The position numbers and the translations under genes are program-made. Below, piece after piece: positions 8,369-18,100 of a DNA stretch of 63,304 bases. The notes under the pieces are model-generated. The model had not been told where the DNA came from. It worked only from the letters and a program-made list of their open reading frames with translations, and made no database searches. Source of the DNA: Burkholderiales bacterium. GTDB lineage: Bacteria > Pseudomonadota > Gammaproteobacteria > Burkholderiales > Burkholderiaceae_C. The DNA lies in contig CANFIH010000004.1 in the NCBI GenBank assembly GCA_947446855.1, forward strand, positions 1 through 63,304. Reading direction: 5' to 3'. Each line of letters begins with the position of its first letter. Position 1 is the first letter of the stretch.

Positions 8369-10021
8369 ATGGACGCCGCCCAGCGCCAACTCACCCTGAA
8401 CCTGGCCGACCAAGCGCGCCAGACGCAGCAGTGGGCCGAGGCTGTGCGGCTGTATAGCCAGCTGGTGCAGCAGCTGCCGGATGACGCCGTGTTGCACCAC
8501 AACTTTGCGCTCAGCCTGCTGGGCGCCCAGCAAGCCGAGCAGGCCGTGCTGCAAGCCGACAAAGCGCTGGCCCTGCAGCCCGCGCTATGGCAGTCGGTTG
8601 TGGTCAAGGTGCGCGCACTCACAGCGCTGGGCCAAACCCTGGCCGCCGCCAGCGCGCTGGATGCGGCCCGCCTGCAATACCCCCAGCGTGCCGAGTTTGC
8701 GCTGGAGCTGGCCACCATCACCCTGCACCAGCAGTGCGATGCCCGCCTGGCCCGCCAACTCGTGCAGCCCCACTTGGCCAACCCCGCCACCGCCACCGAT
8801 GCTTGCCTCACCGACATCATCGCCAGCCTGTATGACCGCGACGACACCGCGCAAGACGTCAACCACCGCGCCATGCAATTCGCCCGCACCCATCTGGACC
8901 GCAGCCAGGGCAGGGCGCAGGGCCACAGCAGCCCTGCAGTGCCTGCGCACCAGGGGCGCAAACGCCTGGGCCTGCTCTCGCCGCACTTCAACTGCTCGCC
9001 CGTGTTCTTCTTTTGCAGCGGTGCACTCACCCTGCTGGCGCAATCGTTTGACCTGGTGTTTTTCAGCCGCAGCCCGGTGGTGGATTGGGCCACCGCAGAG
9101 CTGCGCCCGCTGGCCCGCGAATGGTTTGACGTAGCCCACCTCAACGCCGAGCGGCTTGACGCCTTCGTGCGCGCCCAGTCGCTGGACGTGCTGCTGGACC
9201 TGGGCGGCTGGATGGACCCCATTGCCCTCCAAGCCATCTCCACCAAGCCCGCCGCGCGCATGTACAAATGGGTGGGGGGCCAATCCATCACCACCGGGCT
9301 GCGTGCCTTTGACGGCTTTATCACCGACGCCGCGCAAACCCCTGCCGGCTTTGAAGCCTGGTTTAGCGAGCCCCTGGTGCGCCTGCCCCAGGGCTATGTC
9401 AGCTACACGCCGCCAGCCTACATGCCCGCACCGGTGCCCGCCAACGTGCACAGCCATGTGCTGGGCGTCATAGCCAACCCGGTCAAAGTCTCGCAAGCGT
9501 TTTTGGCCCAGCTGGGTGATTCGCTGCACAGCAAGCCCGGCGGCACGCCCGCAAGCCTGCCCACCGTCCTGCGCTTTATAGACAAGCGCTACTGCCACAG
9601 CGCCCTGCAAGCGCGCATCCTGCAAGCGCTGGCCCCCGCACAGGCAAGGCTGGGCGATCAGCTGCGCGTGGAGTTTGTGGCCCCTGCCAGCCACCTGGAG
9701 TACCTCATCCGGGTGGGCCAACTCAGCGCCGTGGCCGACACCTTCCCCTACACCGGTGGCCTCACCGCCATGGAAGCCCTCACCCTGGGCGTGCCCGGCA
9801 GCGCCCCGGCCGGCCTCTTGTTTTGCGAGCGCCACTCCCACGCCCACCAAAGCTACCTGCAAAGCCGTGCCCACCCCCACAGGCGCGCAGCCCACGCCCA
9901 GCCCGGCCAGGCGCGCGCATCCCTGGTGCCGGCAGACTGCCCCCGTGCCGACCATGCGGCACTGGCCACGTCGCTCGCGCAGCTCTTTAGCACCGGCCGT
10001 GTGGAAAGGGCGGTGGCCTGA
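8369..10021 (+). CDS. TPR and GT41 (SPINDLY/O-GlcNAc-transferase-like) protein
   Basis: A 550-residue protein with an N-terminal tetratricopeptide-like region (about residues 1-150) and a C-terminal half resembling bacterial GT41 O-linked glycosyltransferases. Recognisable blocks are GLLSPHFNCSPVFFF, DVLLDLGGWMDPIALQAIST, MYKWVGGQSITTGLRAFDG and VADTFPYTGGLTAMEALTLG, the last being the nucleotide-sugar-binding end. Such enzymes transfer a sugar from a UDP-sugar to Ser/Thr (or Asn in the HMW1C branch) of proteins in the cytoplasm. It starts 12 bases after the TolC-like gene, so it may be cotranscribed with the secretion system and could modify its cargo; that link is inference. The C-terminal 50 residues are poorly conserved-looking. 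Confidence 0.8.
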   Translation: MDAAQRQLTLNLADQARQTQQWAEAVRLYSQLVQQLPDDAVLHHNFALSLLGAQQAEQAVLQADKALALQPALWQSVVVKVRALTALGQTLAAASALDAARLQYPQRAEFALELATITLHQQCDARLARQLVQPHLANPATATDACLTDIIASLYDRDDTAQDVNHRAMQFARTHLDRSQGRAQGHSSPAVPAHQGRKRLGLLSPHFNCSPVFFFCSGALTLLAQSFDLVFFSRSPVVDWATAELRPLAREWFDVAHLNAERLDAFVRAQSLDVLLDLGGWMDPIALQAISTKPAARMYKWVGGQSITTGLRAFDGFITDAAQTPAGFEAWFSEPLVRLPQGYVSYTPPAYMPAPVPANVHSHVLGVIANPVKVSQAFLAQLGDSLHSKPGGTPASLPTVLRFIDKRYCHSALQARILQALAPAQARLGDQLRVEFVAPASHLEYLIRVGQLSAVADTFPYTGGLTAMEALTLGVPGSAPAGLLFCERHSHAHQSYLQSRAHPHRRAAHAQPGQARASLVPADCPRADHAALATSLAQLFSTGRVERAVA

Positions 10022-10022
10022 C

Positions 10023-10658
10023 ATGCACATCCTGCGCGCCAGCACTGCCGACTTCAGCGCCTGCACCCGCCTGCAAAGCGACGTGCTGTTTGTCATGCCG
10101 TCCACCGATATGCCCATGGCCAAGCGCGCCGCAGAACTCATGTCCAAACGCGCCAACGCCGAAGGCCACCTGCTGCTGGTGGAAGACCAACATGGCTGGG
10201 GCTTTATCCGCATCGTCAACCACGTGTTTCTGCTCACCCAAAGCGCATTGTTTGGCTACGTGGCCCAAGACGCCTTTGCCGGGCGCCAATGGCTGGCCCT
10301 GGCCCTGGCCGCACTGCAGCCCCCCGAGAAAACCCTGTTTGGTTTTAACGATGGCAAATGGCACGGCGCCTTTGCCTCGTTTGGCCTGGCCAAGCGCGCC
10401 TGGGCCAGCCAAAGCTACGCGCAAGGCAACTTCTTCGAGCCCGGCTACCGCAGCCACTTTGCGGATGTAGAAATCTCGCTACTGGCCATCAGCCAGGGCC
10501 GCTACATCCACGACCCCCGCAGCCTGCTGGTGGAAGTGGACTGGGCCAAAGACAGCACCCCCACCAACCCCCAAGACCACGCCCACTACCGCAGCCGCGT
10601 GGCCGCCGGGTTTGAGGGCAGGGTGACCCAGCCCGCCCTGTTGAACATGGTCGCCTGA
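10023..10658 (+). CDS. Glycosyltransferase-like protein, short
   Basis: A 211-residue protein starting one base after the previous stop. The segment FNDGKWHGAFASFGLAKRAW, followed by NFFEPGYRSHFADVEISLL and a later VEVDW, resembles the acceptor-side half of family-2 (GT-A) glycosyltransferases, in which a D-G-x-W/H block precedes an E/D-x-E/D pair. The N-terminal nucleotide-binding sheet is short (DVLFVMPSTDMPMAKRAAEL), so it could be a minimal or specialised member. The coding start at ATG 10023 fits the end of the neighbouring gene; longer forms would run inside it. Substrate unknown. Confidence 0.65.
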   Translation: MHILRASTADFSACTRLQSDVLFVMPSTDMPMAKRAAELMSKRANAEGHLLLVEDQHGWGFIRIVNHVFLLTQSALFGYVAQDAFAGRQWLALALAALQPPEKTLFGFNDGKWHGAFASFGLAKRAWASQSYAQGNFFEPGYRSHFADVEISLLAISQGRYIHDPRSLLVEVDWAKDSTPTNPQDHAHYRSRVAAGFEGRVTQPALLNMVA

Positions 10659-10710
10659 CCCAAACGCACCCCCGTTGCCCGCCCCAATACCCAGAGTAAA
10701 GAGCCCCAGC

Positions 10711-11826
10711 ATGACCACCAGCAAAAAAACAGTGCCCGCCAAAAAGCCCGCCGCCCAGGCACCGACCACTGCCGCCAAGCCTGCAGCCAAAAAAGTTGCC
10801 GCCAAGCCCATAGCCAAGCCCACAGCCAAACCCACAGCCCAGCCCGCCGTCAAGGCGGTTGCTGCTAAAAAAGTGGCAGCCAAAAAAGTGGCGGTGGCCA
10901 AGCCTGCAGCCAAAGCCGTGCCGGCCCCTGCAGCCGCAGCCGCCAAGCTGCGCCTGTTTCAGATCTACTACCGCCCGGAGCAGCGCTCTGCCTTAGACCC
11001 CGCCTTTGAGCCCTACAACAACCAGGGCGACAACAGCGCCCTGCTGGAGTACAACGTCTTTCGCAAAATCCTGCAGTCCGGCCAGGTGCAGGGCGCCGAA
11101 TTGTGGGGCGCCCTGTCGTGGAAGTTTCAGGAGAAAACCGGCCTCACCGGCACAGACCTGCGCACCATCATCGCCGCCAACCCCGGCCACGATGTGTACT
11201 ACTGCAACCCCCACCCCGAGTTTGAAGCGCTCTACCACAACCTCTGGCTGCAAGGCGAGCCATCGCACCCCAACTTTCTGGTGCTGTGCCGCGAGTTTTT
11301 TGAAGTCACCGGCATCCCGCTGGACAACCTCAAGGCCTTCGTGCCCTCCAGCCTGTTTGCCAGCGCCAACTACTTTGTGGCCAGCCCCAAGTTTTGGGCA
11401 GACTACACACGCTTTGTAGACGCCGCCATCACCAAGGCCGAGGCCGGCATGTCCAAAACCGCCAAGGCCATGATTTACTCGTCTGCTGCAGACCGCAAAG
11501 GCACCCACGCCGGTGCCTCGTATCTGCCCTTTATCGTGGAGCGCCTGTTTGCCGTGTTTCTGGCCAACAACCTCAAAAAATATTCTGCCTACAAATACGC
11601 GCTGCCCGTGGTGGAAGAAAAACTCAACGTCCACCTCAAGCTGCTCAAGCAGATGAAAGACGTGTCCATCAACACCAAATCCCTCTGGATGGCCTCCTGC
11701 TGGGTCAACTACCGCAACCTGTATATGTCTAACGCCTACGGTGCCGACTGGTGCAAAAAGCACCTTAAAAGCATCACCCCCACAGAATTCAAATACACCA
11801 ACGCAGCCACCGAGGTGCAAGCATGA
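10711..11826 (+). CDS. Uncharacterised glycan-cluster protein with histone-H1-like Lys/Ala/Pro tail
   Basis: A 371-residue protein in two parts. Residues 1-80 are low complexity, with KKPAAQ, AAKKVAAKP and KPTAKPTAQP repeats like the basic tails of bacterial histone-H1-like proteins. From about residue 81 a compact domain begins with LRLFQIYYRPEQRSALDPAF and includes GALSWKFQEKTGLTG, HDVYYCNPHPEFEALYHNLW and WASCWVNYRN-like stretches rich in Trp and Tyr. I recall this second part only as an unnamed protein of polysaccharide clusters. Its start ATG 10711 was chosen because upstream codons lack a ribosome site and encode an unlikely peptide. It overlaps the next gene by 4 bases (ATGA). Function unknown; a glycosyltransferase-like role is a guess. 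Confidence 0.75.
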   Translation: MTTSKKTVPAKKPAAQAPTTAAKPAAKKVAAKPIAKPTAKPTAQPAVKAVAAKKVAAKKVAVAKPAAKAVPAPAAAAAKLRLFQIYYRPEQRSALDPAFEPYNNQGDNSALLEYNVFRKILQSGQVQGAELWGALSWKFQEKTGLTGTDLRTIIAANPGHDVYYCNPHPEFEALYHNLWLQGEPSHPNFLVLCREFFEVTGIPLDNLKAFVPSSLFASANYFVASPKFWADYTRFVDAAITKAEAGMSKTAKAMIYSSAADRKGTHAGASYLPFIVERLFAVFLANNLKKYSAYKYALPVVEEKLNVHLKLLKQMKDVSINTKSLWMASCWVNYRNLYMSNAYGADWCKKHLKSITPTEFKYTNAATEVQA

Positions 11827-14552
11827 AAGGCATTTGCATCACCGGCGCCAACCCGCTTGATCTGCACCTGGTGCTGGACGCGCTGCAGCAGTCGGGCGCC
11901 AAGCCCGCTAAACCCGCCAAGCGCGATGAACCCCTGGACATCAACTTCTGGCACGAGCAAGTGATTGCCGCTGCCGAAGAAGACTTCGAAGTGCCCCAGG
12001 CCATCAGCAACCCCGGGCGCCTGTGGGAGCAACTGGCCAGCGACATCGTGGTGGCCAACCTCAAATCCAAGGTGTGGGCCTGGGCCGACACAAACAGCAT
12101 CTGGCTGCTGGACTACTGGCTCGGGTTCGACCCCCGCCTGTACTTTGTGCTGGTGGTGAGCTCGCCCCAGCATATGCTGGCCACCGCCATGCAAACCGAG
12201 GCCGACGAGGCCGTTGACATAAGCGCTCTCATGGATGCCTGGCAGCTGCACCACCAGGAGCTATTGCGCTTTTACCACCGCAACCCCAAGCGCTGCCTGC
12301 TGGTGGACGCCCAAGAGTGCGTGGAAAACTCCGCAGCCCTTATCGAGCGCTGCAACAGCCAATGGAAGATGGCACTGCTGGCCCCGGAGGATGGCGACAT
12401 CTATGCCAACGAGCAAAGCGCGCTGGCACTGCACCTGGCCCAGCAACTGTGCGTGGCCTACCCGGAGACCGCCAGCCTGCAGCATGAAATGGAAGCCACC
12501 CGCCTGCGCCTTGCGCCAGCGGCAGCCGATGACGAAGCCGCAGCCTTGTCGCCAGACCAGATCGTGCAAGACTACCGCGCCCTGCGGAGCCGCTCTGCCG
12601 AACAGCAGCAACTGCAAGCCACCCAAAGTGCGCTCACAGAGGCACAGCTGCAGCTTGAGACCATAGAAGCTGCTTTCGGGCAACAACTGGATCAGCTTGG
12701 CACACAGCTCAATCAAGCCTGTGGCGAACGCGCCGCACTGCATCAGCAACTGGAACAAGCGCATGCTGCACTGGCCAGCGCCACCACCGAGCATCAAGCT
12801 GCCTATGCGGCCCTGCGCCTTGAGTTGGATGGCAGCGCCCAAACTCAGGCTCAAACCGATGCACACGCACAGCAACTGCACGCCGCCCAAAATCAGCTGC
12901 ACGAAGCCACGCAAGAAGGTGAATTGCTGCTGCTGCAACTGCATCAGGTGCAAGAAGAGCTGGAGGTGTGTTTTCTGGAACGCGAAGCCGCCCAAAAGCA
13001 GCTCGCCCAAGTCAGCCAGGAAAAGGCGGATTTCGCCACCAAGCTGCAGGCCGCCGAGCAAACCCACGCGGCACATGCCCAGGCTATAGCAGAGGCCCAC
13101 GCCCAACGCGATGCAGAAGCCAGAGCCAAAGCAGAAGCTATTACCCAGCGCGATGCAGAAGCCCGAGCCAAAGCAGAAGCCATTGCCCAACGCGATGCAA
13201 AGTCCAAAGCTAAAGCAGAAGCTATTGCCCAACGCGATGCAGAAGCCAGAGCCAAAGCAGAAGCTATTGCACAACGCGATTCAGAGACTAAGGCCAAAGC
13301 AGAAGCCATTGCCCAACGCGATGCAGAGGCCAAGGCCAAAGCTGAAGCGATGGCCCAACGCGATGCAGAGGCCAAAGCTAAAGCTGAAGCCCAGGCACAA
13401 GCCGCCCAAACGGCCCAGCAACTGCAAGCTGCCCAACACCAACTCAAAGAAACATCGCAAGAAGGCGAACTGCTGCTGCTGCAACTACACCAGGTGCAAG
13501 AAGAGCTGGAGCATTACTTTTTGCAGCACCAGGAAGTGCTCAAAAGCAAAGAAGAAGCCGACCAACGTTGGCAGCGTATGCAACAGCGCATGCCCGACTA
13601 TTGCGACTTCGACGCCATCGAAATCGTTAGCGCAGAAGCCAACACCACCGCCTGGCGCATCAAAAACCTCAACGCCGTGGGCCGCAGCTGGCCCCAGCTG
13701 GAATTCAAAACCACGCTGGAGAACGACACTGCCGGCTACCTGCTGGCGCGCCAGCCCGAGGGCAGTAGCCTGCTGGCCCACTGGCCCGTGTGTGCCGCAG
13801 AGCAGCCCGAGCTGCTGCTGATTCCGGTAGGCACGCCACAAAACGGCCCCGCGCGGCTGGAAGCCTTGATGGAGATTGCCACCGGCGACTGGACGCTGCT
13901 GCAAACCCTTACCAAATTGCTGCTCACCCAGGCCGACTTTGCTGCCAGCCCTGCCGCAGCCCCGGGCCTGCAAAAGCTCTCGAATGTGCTGGGCCAATTC
14001 CCCGCCACCCTGCGTTTTGACACGGCCAGCCTCAAGCGCGAGCAAGTCAACCCCGACTATGAGCACTTGTGGCTCTGCCTGCACAACCTCAGCTTTGGCG
14101 GTAAGCGTTGGCCCGAGTTTGAGTTCCGGCTGTCTTGCGCCGGCGTGCGCCCCAAAGCCTTTGGCCGCAACCCCAAGCTGGAGTTCCCCGAGCACACCGG
14201 CCAGCAACCCTTTGCCGCCTGGTTTGACGAATCTTTTGACGACTTTGGTGCCAAGCTGGAACTGCGCTTTGCCTTGCCAGACGCCATGGATATGGCGCTG
14301 TGGCAGCGCCTGCCGTCAGCCGACCATGCCTTCATCGCAGCCTTGTTGGGCCGTCTCCCCGCCATCCTGCGAACCTTGCAAGGTGCGGGTCAAAAAATCA
14401 AACGCAATTGGGAAGACTGGCTCACCATGGCTGGCGAGATGCAGCGTGTGCTTGCGCTGCGCACAGCGCCGCAGGCTGTGCCAGTTGTACAAGCAGTGCC
14501 AGTTGCGTCGGCGTCAGCTCCTGTGGTGCGCAAAACCCGCAAAGCCAAGTAA
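11823..14552 (+). CDS. Coiled-coil protein with degenerate sulfotransferase-like N-terminus
   Basis: A 909-residue protein. Residues 1-175 follow the fold pattern of sulfotransferases: an opening ICITGANPLDLHLVLDAL in the place of the PAPS phosphate loop, then VWAWADTNSIWLLDYWLGFD and YFVLVVSSPQHMLATAM where family members have a kinase-like W-K-D-P and an R-x-P motif. The loop Ser/Thr and the R of R-x-P are missing, so it is probably not catalytic. Residues about 225-580 are a long coiled coil containing a 14-residue repeat array flanked by two copies of EGELLLLQLHQVQEELE. The C-terminal 310 residues contain two related blocks (LKNLNA-GRSWPQLEFK-like and HNLSFGGKRWPEFEFRL). A scaffold role in glycan assembly is inference. 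Confidence 0.8.
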   Translation: MKGICITGANPLDLHLVLDALQQSGAKPAKPAKRDEPLDINFWHEQVIAAAEEDFEVPQAISNPGRLWEQLASDIVVANLKSKVWAWADTNSIWLLDYWLGFDPRLYFVLVVSSPQHMLATAMQTEADEAVDISALMDAWQLHHQELLRFYHRNPKRCLLVDAQECVENSAALIERCNSQWKMALLAPEDGDIYANEQSALALHLAQQLCVAYPETASLQHEMEATRLRLAPAAADDEAAALSPDQIVQDYRALRSRSAEQQQLQATQSALTEAQLQLETIEAAFGQQLDQLGTQLNQACGERAALHQQLEQAHAALASATTEHQAAYAALRLELDGSAQTQAQTDAHAQQLHAAQNQLHEATQEGELLLLQLHQVQEELEVCFLEREAAQKQLAQVSQEKADFATKLQAAEQTHAAHAQAIAEAHAQRDAEARAKAEAITQRDAEARAKAEAIAQRDAKSKAKAEAIAQRDAEARAKAEAIAQRDSETKAKAEAIAQRDAEAKAKAEAMAQRDAEAKAKAEAQAQAAQTAQQLQAAQHQLKETSQEGELLLLQLHQVQEELEHYFLQHQEVLKSKEEADQRWQRMQQRMPDYCDFDAIEIVSAEANTTAWRIKNLNAVGRSWPQLEFKTTLENDTAGYLLARQPEGSSLLAHWPVCAAEQPELLLIPVGTPQNGPARLEALMEIATGDWTLLQTLTKLLLTQADFAASPAAAPGLQKLSNVLGQFPATLRFDTASLKREQVNPDYEHLWLCLHNLSFGGKRWPEFEFRLSCAGVRPKAFGRNPKLEFPEHTGQQPFAAWFDESFDDFGAKLELRFALPDAMDMALWQRLPSADHAFIAALLGRLPAILRTLQGAGQKIKRNWEDWLTMAGEMQRVLALRTAPQAVPVVQAVPVASASAPVVRKTRKAK
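13104..13397 (+). repeat. 42-bp in-frame repeat array, seven units
   Basis: Seven units with a period of 42 bases (first at 13104, second at 13146, seventh at 13356) encode the 14-residue motif QRDAEARAKAEAIA with small changes (QRDAKSKAKAEAIA, QRDSETKAKAEAIA, QRDAEAKAKAEAMA). Fourteen residues are two heptads, so each unit adds whole coiled-coil turns. Copy number could vary between strains by slippage. The array is coding and not a CRISPR. Confidence 0.92.
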
Positions 14553-14571
14553 GCGCAAGCGAGCAAACGCC

Positions 14572-15055
14572 ATGGCAACCAGACCCAACAAACCCACCGT
14601 TTTGGCAAAGCGCGCACTGACTGCCCTGCAGGTGCTGCAAAAGGCATCACCACCAGACGTTGTAATTCAAATTGGAGCCGACTCCGAGCAGGGTGGCTTG
14701 CATAAGTGGCGCACATTGTGTGTGCCTTTTGCGCTGCACGTGGATGCCGATGCCGAACGTTTGGACTGGGTCGTACTGGAAACTGCAACCCAGCCGGGCT
14801 GGCACGTCGTGGCTGAGGCGCTGGAAGAAGCCGATGCTGAAATGGCCTTCTATAAAGCCAGCAACCCGGACATTGATGGCGTGTTAGCGCCAGACTTTTT
14901 TGCCAGCTGGTGGCCTAACCTTCAAACGCGTGACACAACAGTGCAATGTTCGCTCGCTGGATAACGCGGTGGCCGCCCTTGTAGATGCACCATTTGCAAT
15001 TGCTGGAAACCTGTGGGCCTTCGTGTACTGCCTACCGGCACTGCCTGTTTTGTGA
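14572..15055 (+). pseudogene. Frameshifted, truncated FkbM-type methyltransferase relic
   Basis: The open frame from ATG 14572 encodes 130 residues (DVVIQIGADSEQGGLHKWRT, then GVLAPDFFASWWPNLQTRDT) and stops at 14962-14964. Directly before the stop the reading shifts: the +1 frame continues VRSLDNAVAALVDAPFAIAG and NLWAFVYCLPALPVL to a stop at 15053-15055. FkbM-family methyltransferases have a V-x-x-L-D-x-x-x segment at this point, so a single-base change around 14944-14949 (CAATGTTCGC) explains the break. The S-adenosylmethionine-binding remainder is missing and AT-rich foreign DNA begins shortly after. Family call is moderate; the frameshift reading is well supported by continued coding-like composition. 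Confidence 0.6.
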
Positions 15056-15183
15056 GATGCCTGAGCAACCTCAGCCCGCACCAGTATATTGAGTGTGCAT
15101 GTGCTTTTGCCTTAAATAGGTAATACGTAAGTATGCAGTTATGAATTGCATTTGTTAATAACAATTAAGATAATTAAATTAAA

Positions 15184-18100
15184 ATGAATGAACCAACAAA
15201 ATTTTCAGTGGCAAATAAAGCTTTTCGCGAAGGTGATTTGTGCGGTGCTTTTGTTGCATATTTATGGTGCTTGTGTCTAAAAGATACTGAAATAACTCAA
15301 ATTCAATTTAATTTATGGATGGTGAGAAAAAAATTATCAAAAAGAAATTTGGATTTGTTTCAAAAAGACCAATCAAGTAATGCGGTAGTGCATATTGTTG
15401 AAAAGAATTTCAAGAAGGTAAATTCTGATAAGCTGAAAAAAAGTCCTTGCAAGGATTTTTATGTTGAATCACCTAAAGGACGATTGGACGATGAGATTTT
15501 TCTTCATATATTAACTCAAGTCGAATCGAAAAATGGGATTGAATTTTTTGATAAAAAAAACGTCGAAAAAGTTATACGTGGTATTTTTAATCTTCCAGCT
15601 AAAGTAATTAAAATAAATAGCTTCGATGTCGGCGTTGTAATGGGCGCTTTATTTTATAGATTAATTTGGGGTGCATCAGTAGTAGTTGATGAGCGGCTGG
15701 CTATCGATGTAGAAAATGTGGAGAAATATGGAATAGTAAATTACTTTATTGATTGTGTTGCAAAAACTTGGGGTCGCAATCCATCTGTTAATTTTCAAAA
15801 AAATGAATATGATGGATATAAAAAGTTGCTTCTTGTTATATTCAATTATTTGAATTATTGCGACCATAAAAACGAAATTATAAAGGAGATAAATCTTTTA
15901 AGTCAATTTTCACATAAAGAAACTTGTTTTTTGATAGAGAAAAGCCAACTTTTTGACTACGAGTATTACGTAGATAGGTACCCAGATGTCGTTGCTGCAG
16001 GTCTAATTCCAATTGATCACTTTGTAATGTACGGTGCAATTGAAGGAAGAAGGCCAAGTAAGTATTTTGACCCTGAATTTTATGTTTTGGATAATGCTAG
16101 GTATTGTCGTGAAAATGAAAATCCCTTATTGCATTATATATTAATTGGATCAAAATATAATGCCAAGCCATCAAAATCGTTCGATCCAATTTATTACTTG
16201 GATAGAAATCCTGAGGCGGGCTTTAATTATATTACACCTTTAACTCATTATTTGAATCAAAGTTCTGATGGTAAAGTGTATAAGAATAAAAATGAGGAAT
16301 TGCAGGCGAACTTGATTAGAAAAGATGAGTATCAGTCTTGGCGTGAATATAATGTACTCAATGGGGTGGGTGCAAACTTAAAAGAAAATATAATAAAGAC
16401 AATCGCGACGCTGGAAAAGCCTCCGAAAATAAGTGTAATAATGCCGGTATTTCGACCACCAATTAATTATTTGCGTAAGGCGATTGAGTCAGTAAAGGCG
16501 CAAATATACCCGTATTGGGAGTTGTGTATTGCTGACGATTTTAGTGAGTGTGATGAGCTTACAGTATATCTGGCTGCGGAATCAGAGCTTGATCGTAGAA
16601 TTAAAATAGTAAGTCGATCAAATAATGGGCACATAAGTGCATGTACAAATTCCGCAGTGACCATTGCTACTGGCGAGTATTTGGCGTTTTTAGATCAAGA
16701 TGACGAATTGTCAATTGATGCACTATTTGAAGTGGCACAATCTGCTGTATCCAATTTTCTCCCGGATGTTATATATTCTGATGATGATAAAATTTCTGAA
16801 AACGGTGAACACTTTGCCCCTCAGTTTAAACCATCATGGTCACCAGAGTTGTTATTGTCTTTTATGTATTTTTCACATTTGTTTGTTGTCAAAAGAGAAT
16901 TGTATTTAAATTTGGGTGGGATGAGGGTGGGGTTAGAGGGTGCACAGGATTATGATTTTGCATTGAGGGTTACGGAAATAACCTCTAGTGTTATACACAT
17001 TCCGAAAATTTTATACCATTGGCGTGTTCTTCCTGGTTCGACGGCAATGTCAGGCAAGGAAAAAACATATAGTTTTGATGCAGGTCTTCGTGCAACTACA
17101 GATGCAACAAAACGTCGTGGAATCAAGGCAAAATCGTATAGGCAAGATTGGGCTGTAAAAAATGGAAATGGTATTTTTTCCTATAAATTTGAGAATGCAG
17201 GTCCATCAGTAGCTTTGATAATTCCAACTAAAGATCAGGCTATTATTTTATCGCGATTACTAATAACTTTATCAAATACTTCCTATAAATGTTATAATAT
17301 ATATATTATAGATAATGAGTCCAAAGAGCAAGAAACATTTGAATTGTTTGAAAAATTTAAGTGCAATGTTTTAAAAATACCAAACCTCAATGGGAAGTTC
17401 AATTTTGCACACATAAACAATAAAGCTGTTGAATATATTAGTGAGGAATTTGTTTTATTTTTAAATAACGATGTGGAAATTTTGGAGTCAGATTGGTTGA
17501 CTTCAATGATGGGATGGGCTCAGTTGGATGGGGTCGGTGCCGTGGGCGTGCGTTTACTCTATTCAGATAGAACAGTTCAGCATGGAGGCGTTTTAAATCA
17601 TGTCCATGATGGTTTGCCTGGTCATGCATTTAAGCATCTACCTGAATATGATGCTGGATACTTGTCTTTCGCTCGTGTTGTGAGGAATTGCACTGCCGTT
17701 ACAGCAGCTTGTCTTTTGATGAGGCGTTGTGATTTTCTCGAAATTGGTGGTTTTGATGAAGTAAATTTCGGCGTTGCATACAATGATGTTGATCTTTGTT
17801 ACAAAATTATCAATAAAAACAAACGTATCGTGTATGCCGGGGATGTGACATTACTGCACCACGAAGGTAAAAGTAGGGGCTATTCGGATGATATCCAAGA
17901 GGAAATCACATTCGCTAAGAAATATAAGAATTTCGAGGATTCATTTTTGAACCGCAATATAGATTGCAATGAAGTGACGAATTATGGTTTAAAAGGCGGT
18001 CTTGTTTCAGATTTAAATATTGACTTGCGTGGACGTAGAGTTCTATTTTATTCTCATAATCTTAATTATGAAGGTGCTCCGATTCAGTTGTTAGAAATAG

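Noticed and set aside
13104-13397. Regular 42-base repeats resembling a CRISPR or minisatellite
   Set aside because: Units are contiguous with no unique spacers and stay in frame as a coiled-coil repeat.
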